Part shown: in pieces, positions 31,187 to 40,337 of the stretch
How the letters are laid out: each line of letters starts with the position of its first letter
Numbering within the stretch: position 1 is the first letter of the stretch
Source: Candidatus Bathyarchaeota archaeon
GTDB taxonomy: Archaea; Thermoproteota; Bathyarchaeia; TCS64; PIYN01
DNA length: 56,981 nucleotides
Direction: 5' to 3'
Assembly (NCBI GenBank): GCA_003601775.1
Contig: PIYN01000005.1
Span: forward strand, 1 to 56,981
Notes under the pieces: generated by a model
Databases searched by the model: none
Told to the model about the DNA's origin: nothing
The model's input: the letters and a program-made list of their open reading frames with translations, nothing else
Position numbers and translations under genes: made by a program

Positions 31187-32266
31187 TTACAACATTCCTA
31201 TAACGATCACTAAAACCGGGATCACATGAAACACGCTGAGGAAGACGACCGCGCGGAGTCGATGGGAGGTGAGGTACCTCGTGGCCCTCCCCACGAAGAC
31301 GCCGAAGGATCTTAAGAGGGGGAAGAAGATCGCGGCGCCGATGAGGTTTATGGAGAGGTGGACGAGCCAGACTCCGATGGCCACGGGGTCCCCGGTTGCT
31401 AGGGCAGCCGTCATGACGTCAAAGACCGTCCCGATGTTGGCGCCTAGGACGTAGGGTAGGATATAGTAATCGGCGCCTATGACCCCGCTCGCCGCGAGGG
31501 GGACAAGGAGCGAAACCATGACGGTGGTGCTTGGCACGAAGATGGTGAAGATGAACCCCGCGAGGAAGGATCGTAGAGGCTTTGTGAAGGTCGCCCTGAT
31601 GAGGTTCCAGGACCTAGGCATCGAGAAGGTCGCCGTCATCGACCGCTCCGCGAGCATAAGCGACGACATCAGGACGCAGACACCCCCTATGAGGCCGGCC
31701 CAAGGGGGGATGTGCTGGAGAAGCGGGCGGATCCAGGGGGTAATGAGGTCAAGGAGGGATGGGATCGTCCTCAGACCAGGGACCTTGGAGAAGAAGGAGC
31801 TCCCCCCTTGGGCGATGCGCGTTAGCAACCCCGTGAAGAGCTCAAGGGGGTAAAAGATCATCAAGGTGAAGAAGTTGTACCAGAAGTGCATCATCGTGAC
31901 CCGGAAGGAGGAGCTGAACTCCTCCCCCTTCTTCCTAATATAACCGAGGACGGAGATTAGCTGGGGTGTCACCGTTGTCCCTATCTCCGCCCCTATAATC
32001 GCCGCCACTGAGAGCTTCATGGGAAGGATGCCGGCCGAGGTGAAGGCCACGACGATCGAGTCAAAGGCTCCGCTACTATGCAGCAACGCGGTTGAAACCC
32101 ATCCAGCGAAGACACCGCCGGTTGTGTCATGGACTAGGCGGAGAATCTGCTCGGCCAAAGACTCCCCGAAGAGGGTGGCGGAGCTCTTTATGAGGACGAT
32201 GGACGCCAAGAAGAAGTAGAGCCCCACAGCAGTGTAGAGTGCGTTCCTGTATACAGATCTTGGCAT
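31187..32266 (-). CDS. Na+/phosphate cotransporter family protein
   Basis: The product is 359 residues from ATG 32266, with 8-9 membrane segments. The duplicated NptA/Na-Pi core shows as TALLHSSGAFDSIVVAFTSA, ILPMKLSVAAIIGAEIGTTV and, in the second half, LPYVLGANIGTVFDVMTAAL. The usual QSSSA motif reads HSSGA here, so ion or substrate preference could differ. A TATA-like TTTTAAAT lies about 32 bases before the ATG, which suggests a short leader. It is followed by the PhoU-like gene. Confidence 0.85.
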   Translation of the reverse strand: MPRSVYRNALYTAVGLYFFLASIVLIKSSATLFGESLAEQILRLVHDTTGGVFAGWVSTALLHSSGAFDSIVVAFTSAGILPMKLSVAAIIGAEIGTTVTPQLISVLGYIRKKGEEFSSSFRVTMMHFWYNFFTLMIFYPLELFTGLLTRIAQGGSSFFSKVPGLRTIPSLLDLITPWIRPLLQHIPPWAGLIGGVCVLMSSLMLAERSMTATFSMPRSWNLIRATFTKPLRSFLAGFIFTIFVPSTTVMVSLLVPLAASGVIGADYYILPYVLGANIGTVFDVMTAALATGDPVAIGVWLVHLSINLIGAAIFFPLLRSFGVFVGRATRYLTSHRLRAVVFLSVFHVIPVLVIVIGML

Positions 32267-32281
32267 GAATACTCTACACAA

Positions 32282-32503
32282 TTTTAAATTTCCTATTTAA
32301 AACTATAACTAGTCGCTAAGATTGTTCAGGGAAAGGAATAATCGTTGAAAGACTAACTGGAGGCAGGTTTCACTATCTGGCTCGTTAACTTATCTCCCTC
32401 CATCTTCGATACGTGGCGTAATCAATAAGCACATGGATCATAAGAATACTCGTTCATGTTCAATAAAATTATCCGCAAAAGAGCACTCCACAGTTGAACT
32501 TGG
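32282..32503. other. AT-rich intergenic stretch
   Basis: This holds the promoter of the Na/Pi gene (TTTTAAAT and ATTTAAAAT on the minus strand near 32282-32305). No gene or RNA fold was recognised in the rest. Confidence 0.4.
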
Positions 32504-32576
32504 AGCCCCGGGCGGGATTCGAACCCGCGATCAACAGCTTACGAGGCTGCCGCTCTAACCACTAAGCTACCGGGGC
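32504..32576 (-). tRNA. tRNA-Thr (CGU)
   Basis: On the minus strand the acceptor GCCCCGG pairs with CCGGGGC. The D arm TAGCTTAGTGGTTAGAGC, anticodon loop CTCGTAA (anticodon CGU) and T loop GTTCGAATC are standard. The discriminator is U, as in many Thr tRNAs, and CCA is not encoded. A TATA-like TTTTTTAAG lies near 32600-32608, about 28 bases in front. No intron is seen. Confidence 0.95.
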
Positions 32577-32641
32577 CCTCCAATAAAGTGGATGGTGAAC
32601 TCTTAAAAAATTGTTATGGAGAGGGGTGCATCTGTCTCAGC

Positions 32642-33820
32642 CTATAGCTTCTCTGTGACGATGACGCCCTCCTTCTCCAGCTGCTCGACCTCCTCCTCCG
32701 TGTAGCCGAGGTAGTTTATGAGGATCTCCTTGTTGTGCTGGCCGAGTAGGGGTGCTGGGGAGTGGACCTCTCCGGGTGTCTCCGAGAACTTGACGGGGAA
32801 GTTCAACACCTTTATCTTCCCGGCCTTCGGGTGCTCCAGCTCCACGAAGAGGTTGCGAGAGAGGATGTGGGGGTCGTGTACCGCCTCGCTGGCGTAGTAG
32901 ATGGGGGCGACGGGTAATCCGACTTCGACGAAGAAGTTCACTGCCTCCTCGCGGGTCATGTTCTCTATATGCTTCAACACGGCCTCTCTGTCCAGCTCCT
33001 TCATTCCCAACTTTTTCTTCAACGCATCTATACCCTTAGCCCTCCATCCGGCCACTTGGATCCATCCGTCCTTCACCTTGAGTATGCCGCCGATGTAGAC
33101 CCTTCCCATCTTCTTCCTGAGTTCCTCCATCTCCTTCCTCCTCTCGACCTCCGTCTTCCCGCTGAGGAAGTAGGCCGTCACGTTGGTATGATAAGCCATC
33201 ATGCAATCAGTCTGCGCAACATCGATCATCTGCCCCTTCCCCGTCTTATCCCTGTAACGGATAGCAGCGATGATGCACATGGCGGCCATCGTCCCAGGGC
33301 CGAGGTCGCCGAAGGCCCCAGTCATATTAATTGGAGGTCCATTAGGATCGACTATATCTCCTTGAGCACGAGTGAAGCCAGCCATCGCCTCCGCTATAAC
33401 CGCGTAGGAGGGCCTGAGGGCGTAGGGGCCGGTCTGCCCGAAGCCTGAGAGGGCCGCGTAGATGATATCGGGCTTTATCTTCTTGAGGTCCTCGTAGCCG
33501 AGCCCGAGCTTCTCCATCGTCCCAGGGGTGAAGTTCTCAACGACCACATCGGAGATCTTCACCAACTCCTTGAAGATCTCCTTCCCCTTCGGGTGCTTCA
33601 GGTTGATGGCCATATCCTTCTTATTGAGGTTGAAGTGGTGGAAGGTGGCGCTCACGCCCCCGTAGGCGGGGCCCATCTGAGGTATCCTCCCCAGGGCGCC
33701 CCATGGAGGCTCGATCTTGATGACCTCTGCTCCGAGCTCGGCGAGCATCAGGGTGCACCAGGGACCAAACCAGACGTGGGTTAGATCTAAGACCCTGATA
33801 TCTTCAAGAATCTTCCTCAT
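32642..33820 (-). CDS. CaiB/BaiF (family III) CoA-transferase
   Basis: The product is 392 residues. LDLTHVWFGPWCTLMLAELG and AEVIKIEPPWG open the family fold, VVENFTPGTMEKLGLGY follows, and the catalytic Asp lies in INMTGAFGDLGPGTM. The C-terminus has EHPKAGKIKVLNFPVKFSET and NKEILINYLGYTEEEVEQLE. These enzymes move CoA between carboxylic acids (formyl/oxalyl-CoA, carnitine, mandelate or benzylsuccinate types). The substrate is not readable. A fragment of a second family member lies at 372-476. Confidence 0.92.
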   Translation of the reverse strand: MRKILEDIRVLDLTHVWFGPWCTLMLAELGAEVIKIEPPWGALGRIPQMGPAYGGVSATFHHFNLNKKDMAINLKHPKGKEIFKELVKISDVVVENFTPGTMEKLGLGYEDLKKIKPDIIYAALSGFGQTGPYALRPSYAVIAEAMAGFTRAQGDIVDPNGPPINMTGAFGDLGPGTMAAMCIIAAIRYRDKTGKGQMIDVAQTDCMMAYHTNVTAYFLSGKTEVERRKEMEELRKKMGRVYIGGILKVKDGWIQVAGWRAKGIDALKKKLGMKELDREAVLKHIENMTREEAVNFFVEVGLPVAPIYYASEAVHDPHILSRNLFVELEHPKAGKIKVLNFPVKFSETPGEVHSPAPLLGQHNKEILINYLGYTEEEVEQLEKEGVIVTEKL

Positions 33821-33944
33821 TCATCGTCCTCCTTCAATTTTCTCCTCTTTAAATGAGGCCAGGGACTCATATATTTTTCCATGACCTCCCTCCCGGATGG
33901 ACAGGTATTTTAAGGCTCTCGTCAAACCTTAGGGTGGTGCCTCT

Positions 33945-34940
33945 GTGTCCCATATCCATCAGCTCGGCGAGAGGAGGGTCATAGAGATCATCATGGACCA
34001 TCTGGACGAGATGCCAGAGATGCCCATCCCCTTCTGGGACGACGTCTCGGCCGTCGACCTCGGGGGAGGGCGCCTGGCCATTCTGAAGACGGATATGCTT
34101 GTCTGGTCTACGGATATCCCCCCGGGGATGACGCATTATCAGGCCGGGAGGAAGGCCATGGTGATGAACATAAGCGACCTGGCGGCGAAGGGGGTCAGGC
34201 CTATGGCGGTCCTCGTCTCCCTCGGCCTCCCCAGGGACCTACAGGGGGAGGAGGTCGCGGAGATCGCGAGGGGGATGAACGACGGGGCGAGGGAGTACGG
34301 GGCCTACGTCCTCGGCGGGGACACAAACGAGGCGGGGGAGATCATCATAAGCGGCATGGCCTTCGGCATCGCCGAGGAAGGAAAGATCATGAGACGGGAT
34401 GGCGCCAGACCTGGAGACATCCTCGCGACGACGGGGGTCTTCGGGAAGACCGCGGCCGGCCTCAAGATCCTCCTTGAGGGGTTGGAGGCCCCTGCCGACC
34501 TGAGGAGTAGCCTCGTAGAGGCGGTCTTCATGCCCAAGGCCAGGGTCGAGGAGGGCGTGGCGTTGGCCGAGAGCGGCGTCGTCACGGCCTCCATGGACTC
34601 CAGCGACGGTCTCGCCCTCAGCCTATACGATCTCTCCAGGAGCAGCGGGGTGGGCTTCAGGGTGGACCGCCTACCGGCCGCCCCGGAGGCCCGGAGGTTC
34701 GCGGAGCTCCACGGCCTGAAGCTGAGCGACCTCGTCCTCTACGGCGGTGAAGAGTACGAACTCGTCTTCACCGTAAAGCCTGAGGGAGTTGAGGAGGCGA
34801 GGAGGGTGCTGAGGAGGGTGGGGGGAGAACTGATCGTGATCGGGGAGGTGACGGAGGAGAAGGAGATCCTGTACAGGGTTAATGGCGAGTTGAGGCCCAT
34901 CAGGCCCGGGGGCTGGGAGCACTTCAAGGGAGGCGCGTAA
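33945..34940 (+). CDS. thiL: Thiamine-monophosphate kinase (ThiL)
   Basis: The product is 331 residues. ThiL motifs are present: WDDVSAVDLGGGRLAILKTD, the metal/ATP loop MVMNISDLAAKGVRP, GGDTNEAGEIIIS, TGVFGKTAAGLKIL, SMDSSDGLALSLYDLS and GGEEYELVFTV. The enzyme phosphorylates thiamine monophosphate to the diphosphate cofactor needed, among others, by acetolactate synthase IlvB encoded nearby. It is of the PurM/AIR-synthase fold. The start is GTG 33945. Confidence 0.9.
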   Translation: MSHIHQLGERRVIEIIMDHLDEMPEMPIPFWDDVSAVDLGGGRLAILKTDMLVWSTDIPPGMTHYQAGRKAMVMNISDLAAKGVRPMAVLVSLGLPRDLQGEEVAEIARGMNDGAREYGAYVLGGDTNEAGEIIISGMAFGIAEEGKIMRRDGARPGDILATTGVFGKTAAGLKILLEGLEAPADLRSSLVEAVFMPKARVEEGVALAESGVVTASMDSSDGLALSLYDLSRSSGVGFRVDRLPAAPEARRFAELHGLKLSDLVLYGGEEYELVFTVKPEGVEEARRVLRRVGGELIVIGEVTEEKEILYRVNGELRPIRPGGWEHFKGGA

Positions 34941-34976
34941 AACCCTACCCCACGGAATTTAGGAGATAGAAAGGGT

Positions 34977-35299
34977 GGCAGCGGTGGCCCCCTCGATCCG
35001 CGGGCTAAGTGGAGTACAGTTTCGCGGACCCCTCCTCCTTCCCGGGACCCGCGAGCGCTGAACGTCCGGGCTTAGGTTGCTCCCTCCCGGGCCTGGCCAG
35101 GTTCACCCGGCAGATGCCTCGAACCCCTCCCCTACGAGAGGGTGTTGGGCAACCGCCAGCCCCGCGGGGCGGTCCCTCATCGGAGCAGGTCCGCGGCTTA
35201 TACCCCACATCACCCGCTCGTCTCGGGTTACTGACCCCTCCATATAGCCCGTTTGAGGAGTAGGGAAGGGCTAGCTCCCCGGTCCTACCCACCGCTGCC
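34977..35299 (-). ncRNA. Signal recognition particle 7S RNA (archaeal)
   Basis: On the minus strand the ends pair: GGCAGCGGTGG (35299-35289) with CCACCGCTGCC (34987-34977), closing helix 1 as in archaeal 7S RNA. The Alu domain shows the conserved GTAAC in TCAGTAACCCGAG. The SRP54-binding helix 8 is unmistakable at 35064-35110, with CTGGCCAGGCCCGGGAGGG and GAGCAACC. The apical tetraloop reads GGGA instead of the usual GGAA, still a GNRA loop. TATA-like CATTTATCC near 35325-35332 fits a start at about 35300. Length is about 323 bases. Confidence 0.93.
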
Positions 35300-35357
35300 G
35301 ATTAGAGGGTTTCTCGTCCCAGGGGATAAATGTTATTCTGTCCCCCCTTGCTCCTGG

Positions 35358-36347
35358 TCACTTCTCGAGGCCTGAGGTCCTTCGGATGAACCTTCCCACC
35401 TTCTCGATCTCGTGTCCGGCGATCTCCTCCATCAGGGCCTTGAGCCTCTTCTCCCCCGTCTTATGCTCCTCTATCCATTCCCTGGCGAACTCCCCGCTCT
35501 GGACCCTCCTCACGACCCTGCGCATGTTCTCCTTCACGCGCTCGTCGATGACCTTGGGGCCGACGGTGAGGCCCCCGTACTTGGCCGTGTCCGAGACAGC
35601 CCTCAGCATTCCGAGGAAGCCCCGCTCGTAGATGAGATCCATTATCAGCTTCGCCTCGTTGCAGGCCTCGAAGTAGGCGAGCTCCAGCGGGTAGCCGCTC
35701 TCGACGAGGACCTCGAAGCCCTTCTTGATCAGCTCGATGAGGCCGCCGACGAGGACCGTCTGCTCCCCGATGAGGTCGCTCTCCGTCTCGTCCGTGAAGG
35801 TCGTCTCCAGGACGCCGGCCCTCGTGCAGCCGAGGGCCTTGGATATCGCGAGCGCCGTCTCCTTGGCCCTGCCAGAGTGGTCCTGGTATACGGCCATGAG
35901 GGCTGGGACGCCGAAGCCGTTGAGGTAGGTCTCCCTCAGCCTCAGGCCCGGGCTCTTGGGGGCGACCATCACGACGTCCACGTCCTTCGGGGGGATTATC
36001 TGCTTGAAGTGGATGTTGAAGCCGTGGGCGAAGTCCAGGACCTTCCCCTCCCACAGGTGGGGCTCTATCGACTTCCTGTAGACCTCGGGCTGGACCATGT
36101 CGGGGATCAGCATGAAGATCACGTCACCCCTCTCCGCCGCCTCCGGGATCGGGTAGACCTCGAAGCCATCCCTCTCAGCCCTACTCCAGGACCTCCCCTC
36201 GGGTCTGAGGCCAAGTATCACATCCAGGCCTGAGTCCCTCATGTTCTGGGCCTGGGCGTGCCCCTGGCTACCGTACCCGATCACCGCCATCGTCTTCCCT
36301 CTGAGGGGGTCGAGGCTCGCGTCCTTGTCGAAGTAGACCTTCACCAT
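35358..36347 (-). CDS. ilvC: Ketol-acid reductoisomerase (IlvC)
   Basis: The product is 329 residues, the class I length. The NAD(P)-binding loop is [20 protein letters not shown] with [12 protein letters not shown]. The metal/catalytic half has [39 protein letters not shown] and the C-terminal [20 protein letters not shown]. It isomerises and reduces acetohydroxy acids in valine, leucine and isoleucine synthesis. ATG 36347 is preferred because GGAGGTGA lies 10 bases in front. ATG 36371, overlapping the ilvN stop, is possible. Confidence 0.95.
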   Translation of the reverse strand: MVKVYFDKDASLDPLRGKTMAVIGYGSQGHAQAQNMRDSGLDVILGLRPEGRSWSRAERDGFEVYPIPEAAERGDVIFMLIPDMVQPEVYRKSIEPHLWEGKVLDFAHGFNIHFKQIIPPKDVDVVMVAPKSPGLRLRETYLNGFGVPALMAVYQDHSGRAKETALAISKALGCTRAGVLETTFTDETESDLIGEQTVLVGGLIELIKKGFEVLVESGYPLELAYFEACNEAKLIMDLIYERGFLGMLRAVSDTAKYGGLTVGPKVIDERVKENMRRVVRRVQSGEFAREWIEEHKTGEKRLKALMEEIAGHEIEKVGRFIRRTSGLEK

Positions 36348-36367
36348 CCTATCCTTCTCACCTCCTT

Positions 36368-36886
36368 TCATTCAATTCTAACAGATTTCATCCCTCTCGG
36401 GAGGGCTGTTATACCCGTCCTCGCGATCTCCCTTATGCCGAAGGAACTCATCAGCTCTATGAAGGCATTTATCTTGTCGGAGTCCCCCGTGATCTCCACG
36501 ATCAACGACTCGTGGGCGACGTCGACTATGTGGCCCTTGAAGATCTCCGTGTAGTTTATCACGTCGGACCTGGCCCCTGCATCGGGGGTCATCACCTTTA
36601 TGAGGGCGAGCTCCCTCGCCACCGTCCTCGCCGGGTCGAGTATCCTCACCTTGATGACGTCGATGAGCTTATCCAATTGCTTGACCACCTGCTCCAGGGT
36701 CCCCTCGTCCCCCCTTATCGTCAGGGTGATCCTCGTGAGATCCCTCTGCTCCGATAATCCGGCTGAGATGCTCTCGATGTTGAAGCCCCTCCGGCTGAAC
36801 ATGGATGAGATGTTGCGGAGGACGCCTGGCTTGTTCTCGACGAGGGCAGATACGATATACGTCTCCTCCTCACCCACGGCCCTCAC
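36368..36886 (-). CDS. ilvN: Acetolactate synthase regulatory subunit (IlvN)
   Basis: The product is 172 residues. An ACT domain opens with [33 protein letters not shown] and ITLTIRGDE. The second half ([20 protein letters not shown] and [17 protein letters not shown] type) is the C-terminal domain of archaeal and bacterial small subunits. It binds valine to feed-back inhibit IlvB. The GTG start overlaps the ilvB end by 17 bases, and the stop overlaps the region before ilvC. Confidence 0.94.
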   Translation of the reverse strand: MRAVGEEETYIVSALVENKPGVLRNISSMFSRRGFNIESISAGLSEQRDLTRITLTIRGDEGTLEQVVKQLDKLIDVIKVRILDPARTVARELALIKVMTPDAGARSDVINYTEIFKGHIVDVAHESLIVEITGDSDKINAFIELMSSFGIREIARTGITALPRGMKSVRIE

Positions 36887-38561
36887 CCCTTATGATATCC
36901 CTGATCTTCCCCCCAGGGGGGACCATGGGGAAGACGTCCTCCTCGGGGGAGATGGGGACGTCTATCACCGTCGTGACCTCGCTCTTCATCGCCTCCTTCA
37001 CGGCCCTCAGGAACTCCTCGAGGGAGCCCACGCGGAAGCCCTGGGCGCCGAAGGCCTCCGCCAGCTTGACGAAGTCCGGCGTCCTCCTCAGGTCCACCTG
37101 AGAGTAGCGCCTGTTATAGAAGAGCCTCTGCCACTGAGCCACCATCCCGAGCATCGAGTTGTTGAGGACCACCACTATGACGGGGATCCCGCCCGTCACC
37201 GAGGAGGCGAGGTCCTGCTCGGTCATGAGGAAGCTCCCGTCTCCGGCGATATCCACCACGGGGACGTCCGGGCAGGCCACCTTCGCCCCTATCGCCGCTG
37301 GGAAGCCGAAGCCCATCGTCCCCAACCCACCGGAGCTAATGAAGGTCCTCGGCTTGTACGCCTTCAAGTAGAGGGCCGCCCACATCTGGTTCTGGCCTAC
37401 TTCCGTCGTCACGATGGCGTCCTCAGGCAGCAACTTCCGGAGCTCGGCCAGGAGGCTCGGGGGCTTCAGTCCACCCTCCGACCTCATCATCTCCTCATGC
37501 TCCCTCTTCAGCTCTTGGACCCTACTCAGCCAGAGGGACCTCTCTCTGCTTCTTAGGCGCTGGTTCAGGCGCTCGTAGAGGGCTCGCAGGGCCCTCTTCG
37601 CGTCGGCGACGATGGGGACATGCGGCTTGACGTTCTTCCCGATCTCGGAGGGGTCTATGTCGATGTGGATGATCTGGGCCTCGGGGCAGAAGCCCTCGAC
37701 GTCCCCCGTGGTCCTGTCGGAGAACCTCACCCCCACGGCGAGTAGGACGTCTGCCTCCGGGACCAAAGTGTTCGACGCGATCGTCCCATGCATCCCGAGG
37801 AGCCCGAGGGATAGGGGATGGTTCTCGGGGATGCACCCCTTCCCCATGAGCGTCGTCGCCACGGGGGCGAGGAGGAGTTCGGCGAGGGCCACGAGCTCGG
37901 AGGAGGCATTCGAGGCGATCACCCCTCCGCCCGCCACGATCACCGGTCTCTCCGCCTGGGTCAAGAGGCCCACGGCCCTCTCTACCTGGAGGGAGTGGGG
38001 CTCATAGTTCAGACGGTACCCCCTGAGTTCGATATCATCATCGAAGTCCATCTCAGCCGACTCTATCTGCGTGTCCTTTGGTAGATCGATGAGGACCGGT
38101 CCAGGCCTCCCGCTGGAGGCGATGTAGAAGGCCTTCTTGACGGTCTGGGGGATCTCCGAGGCGCTCCTCACCTGGAAGTTGCACTTCGTTATGGGGGTCG
38201 TTATCCCTATGATATCCGTCTCCTGGAAGGAGTCCTTGCCTATGTAAGCCTTAGGGACCTGACCCGTGAAGGCGACGACAGGGGAGGAGTCCATGTAGGC
38301 GTTGGCGATCCCCGTTACGAGGTTCGTAGCCCCCGGACCGGAGGTCGCCATGCAGACCCCGACACGCCCACTCGCACGGGCATATCCGTCGGCGGCATGG
38401 GCCGCGCACTGCTCATGCCTCATTAGGACATGGCGGATCTCCATATCGTACAGGGCGTCGTATACGGGGATCATGGCTCCGCCTGGTATGCCGAAGATGG
38501 CGTCGACCCTCTGCCTCCTCAGAGTCTCCAAGAGAGCCCTGGCACCCGTCATCCTAACCAT
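36870..38561 (-). CDS. ilvB: Acetolactate synthase catalytic subunit (IlvB)
   Basis: The product is 563 residues. The ThDP fold shows as IFGIPGGAMIPVYDALYD with the catalytic Glu region RHEQCAAHAADGYARASG, then the FAD/FeS-type middle domain and the ThDP motif DIAGDGSFLMTEQDLASSVT. NNSMLGMVAQWQRLFYNRR follows. It makes acetolactate or acetohydroxybutyrate. ATG 38561 has GGGGAGGAG in front. First gene of ilvB-ilvN-ilvC, it follows a 190-base leader with a small frame and its own promoter. Confidence 0.95.
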   Translation of the reverse strand: MVRMTGARALLETLRRQRVDAIFGIPGGAMIPVYDALYDMEIRHVLMRHEQCAAHAADGYARASGRVGVCMATSGPGATNLVTGIANAYMDSSPVVAFTGQVPKAYIGKDSFQETDIIGITTPITKCNFQVRSASEIPQTVKKAFYIASSGRPGPVLIDLPKDTQIESAEMDFDDDIELRGYRLNYEPHSLQVERAVGLLTQAERPVIVAGGGVIASNASSELVALAELLLAPVATTLMGKGCIPENHPLSLGLLGMHGTIASNTLVPEADVLLAVGVRFSDRTTGDVEGFCPEAQIIHIDIDPSEIGKNVKPHVPIVADAKRALRALYERLNQRLRSRERSLWLSRVQELKREHEEMMRSEGGLKPPSLLAELRKLLPEDAIVTTEVGQNQMWAALYLKAYKPRTFISSGGLGTMGFGFPAAIGAKVACPDVPVVDIAGDGSFLMTEQDLASSVTGGIPVIVVVLNNSMLGMVAQWQRLFYNRRYSQVDLRRTPDFVKLAEAFGAQGFRVGSLEEFLRAVKEAMKSEVTTVIDVPISPEEDVFPMVPPGGKIRDIIRGEGRG

Positions 38562-38692
38562 CCTGATCTCCTCCCCTCTCTCCCTTAGTCCCTGAAGTGT
38601 CCTCATTCACCTGTTGATGGCGAGAAGCCGTAGCAGAGCTGCGAGACCTTTCCTTCGCCCGTCCTGCTTGATAGAATCCTATGGAGGTGCTC

Positions 38693-38752
38693 TCAGCGCC
38701 GGAGGAAGCGATCCCCCCAGAACCCTGGGGAGAGAATAAAGCGATACCCCAT
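38693..38752 (-). promoter_or_regulatory. Leader element with small frame upstream of ilvB
   Basis: A 19-codon frame starts ATG GGG TAT CGC TTT ATT (38752-38735) and ends TGA at 38693-38695. GGAGGT (38764-38759) is a good ribosome site 6 bases in front. TATA-like CTTTTAAAC (38796-38788) puts the transcript start near 38768, so the frame begins about 16 bases into the message. The first 17 bases recur exactly before the LeuA/CimA gene at the same distance from its TATA box. A second ATCGCTT lies inside the frame. It is either a leader peptide gene or an operator downstream of the start site. Confidence 0.5.
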
Positions 38753-38784
38753 GTTCCTACCTCCTTCCTCTCAGGAGGACGGAA
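38753..38784 (-). promoter_or_regulatory. Interrupted inverted repeat at the ilvB promoter
   Basis: On the minus strand GTTCC-gt-CCTCC and GGAGG-ta-GGAAC form two 5-base arms on each side of a 9-base loop. The repeat spans the predicted transcript start and covers the leader ribosome site, so it could be a regulator-binding site. Confidence 0.4.
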
Positions 38785-38821
38785 CATGTTTAAAAGCCTT
38801 TCCATCAACTCTCCCCTCCCG

Positions 38822-40300
38822 TCATCTAACACGGCCGTTCATCAGGAGGTTCATGCCGCTTAGCATGGCCTCGACGCTCGCCATCACTATGTCGCCGTGG
38901 ACCCCCATCGCCGTGACCACCCTGTCTCCCTTGCGCAGCCGGACGATGACCTCAACTACGGCGTCGGTCCCTCCCGTTATCGCCTCGACGTGATACTCCT
39001 CGAGGCGTATGGGCTCAACGGCCGAGACGGCCTTCCTTATGGCCTTCATCGCCGCGTCCACCGGCCCCACCCCCGTCGCGGCCTCCGTGAGAAGCCTGCC
39101 GTTGAGGTCGAGCTTTACGGAGCCCGTGGGGGTCACCCGATTCCCCGTCACGACGGCCAACTCCTCGAGTCTTATCGCGCGGGTATCCGGCAGCCCCATC
39201 ACGGCCTCGGCTATCGCTCGGAGATCCGCGTCTGTGACCCGTTTACCCTTGTCGCCTAACCTCTTCACCCGGAGGAAGATCTCCCTCAGCTGGTCCTCTG
39301 TCGGTTGGAGGCCCATCTCCTCCAGGGCAGCCCTTATTCCATGAGATCCCGCGTGCTTCCCCGCAGCCAGCCTCCTCGTCCTCCCCACGACCTCCGGGGG
39401 GATGGGCTCGTAGGTCAGGGGCTCTGCGAGCACGGCATGGGTGTGGATGCCCGCCTCATGGACGAAGGCGTTCTCTCCCACGATCGCCTTATTCGGCTGG
39501 ACGGGGATGCCCGTCAGACGTGAGACCAGGAGGGAGGTCTCGTAGAGGAGGTTCGTCCTCACCCCCGTCCCGACGCCGTAGAGGAGCTTCAGGGATACGA
39601 CGACCTCCTCCAGAGACGCGTTCCCAGCCCGCTCCCCCAGCCCGTTCACGGTGACGTGGACCTCCTCCGCGCCCGCCCTGAGGGCGGCGAGGGAGTTCGC
39701 GACAGCCATACCGAAGTCGTCGTGGCAGTGGGCGCCGAGAGGGACGTCCGGGAAGGCCTCCTTCAGCTCCGAGAAGAAGGAATAGGTCCCCTCTGGCGTC
39801 ATGACCCCGACGGTATCGGGCGGAGTGACCCTATCCACGCCGGCGGAGACGCTGGCCCTGATCATCTCCTTCAGGAAGGCCCTATCGCTCCTCGTCGCGT
39901 CCTCCGGGCCGAACTCGACGATGAGGCCGTGGTCCTTGGCGTACTCCACGCTCTCCTCCGTGAGCCTCAGCACCTCCTCCCTCGTCTTCTTGAGCTTGTG
40001 CCTGATGTGTAGATCGGATGCGGGGATCACGAGGAAGACGGAGTCGGCGCCACTCTCCACCACGGCGTCTATGTCCTTCTTGACGCCCCGGGCGAAGCCG
40101 CAGACCTCGGCCCTGAGGCCCTCCTTCGCTATGAGCTCCACGGCCCTCCTCTCGCCCTCGGAGACGACGGGGAACCCGGCCTCGATGATATCCACTCCCA
40201 GCTCGTCGAGTTTCTTCGCAATAGTAAGCTTCTTCTCGGGGGTTAGGGAGACTCCATGCGTCTGTTCGCCGTCTCTTAGGGTCGTATCAAAAACACGGAT
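38822..40300 (-). CDS. leuA: LeuA/CimA-type synthase (2-isopropylmalate or citramalate synthase), start codon unclear
   Basis: The product is about 492 residues. The N-terminus [20 protein letters not shown] and [18 protein letters not shown] holds the metal-binding Asp and is conserved. [20 protein letters not shown] and [20 protein letters not shown] complete the TIM barrel. The C-terminal 120 residues are the LeuA regulatory dimer domain. It condenses acetyl-CoA with 2-oxoisovalerate (leucine) or pyruvate (isoleucine). The open frame runs from TGA 40342-40340, yet no ATG/GTG/TTG lies in it before GTG 40198, which would delete the active-site strand. ATC 40300 behind GAGAGG is given as a provisional start. 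Confidence 0.82.
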   Translation of the reverse strand: MRVFDTTLRDGEQTHGVSLTPEKKLTIAKKLDELGVDIIEAGFPVVSEGERRAVELIAKEGLRAEVCGFARGVKKDIDAVVESGADSVFLVIPASDLHIRHKLKKTREEVLRLTEESVEYAKDHGLIVEFGPEDATRSDRAFLKEMIRASVSAGVDRVTPPDTVGVMTPEGTYSFFSELKEAFPDVPLGAHCHDDFGMAVANSLAALRAGAEEVHVTVNGLGERAGNASLEEVVVSLKLLYGVGTGVRTNLLYETSLLVSRLTGIPVQPNKAIVGENAFVHEAGIHTHAVLAEPLTYEPIPPEVVGRTRRLAAGKHAGSHGIRAALEEMGLQPTEDQLREIFLRVKRLGDKGKRVTDADLRAIAEAVMGLPDTRAIRLEELAVVTGNRVTPTGSVKLDLNGRLLTEAATGVGPVDAAMKAIRKAVSAVEPIRLEEYHVEAITGGTDAVVEVIVRLRKGDRVVTAMGVHGDIVMASVEAMLSGMNLLMNGRVR

Positions 40301-40316
40301 CCTCTCAGCAAAGCGG

Positions 40317-40337
40317 TTAGATAAAGCGATACCCCAT
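40317..40337 (-). promoter_or_regulatory. Leader element with tiny frame before the LeuA/CimA gene
   Basis: ATG GGG TAT CGC TTT ATC TAA (40337-40317) repeats the first 17 bases of the ilvB leader frame. GAGGT (40349-40345) lies 7 bases in front. TATA-like TTTTATAC (40381-40374) predicts a transcript start near 40354, again about 17 bases before the ATG. The tiny frame lies one base out of register with the LeuA/CimA frame, which runs through it. Confidence 0.5.

Noticed and set aside
35009-35292. Short open frames on both strands across the SRP RNA
   Set aside because: They are by-products of a GC-rich structural RNA whose helices and conserved motifs are clear.
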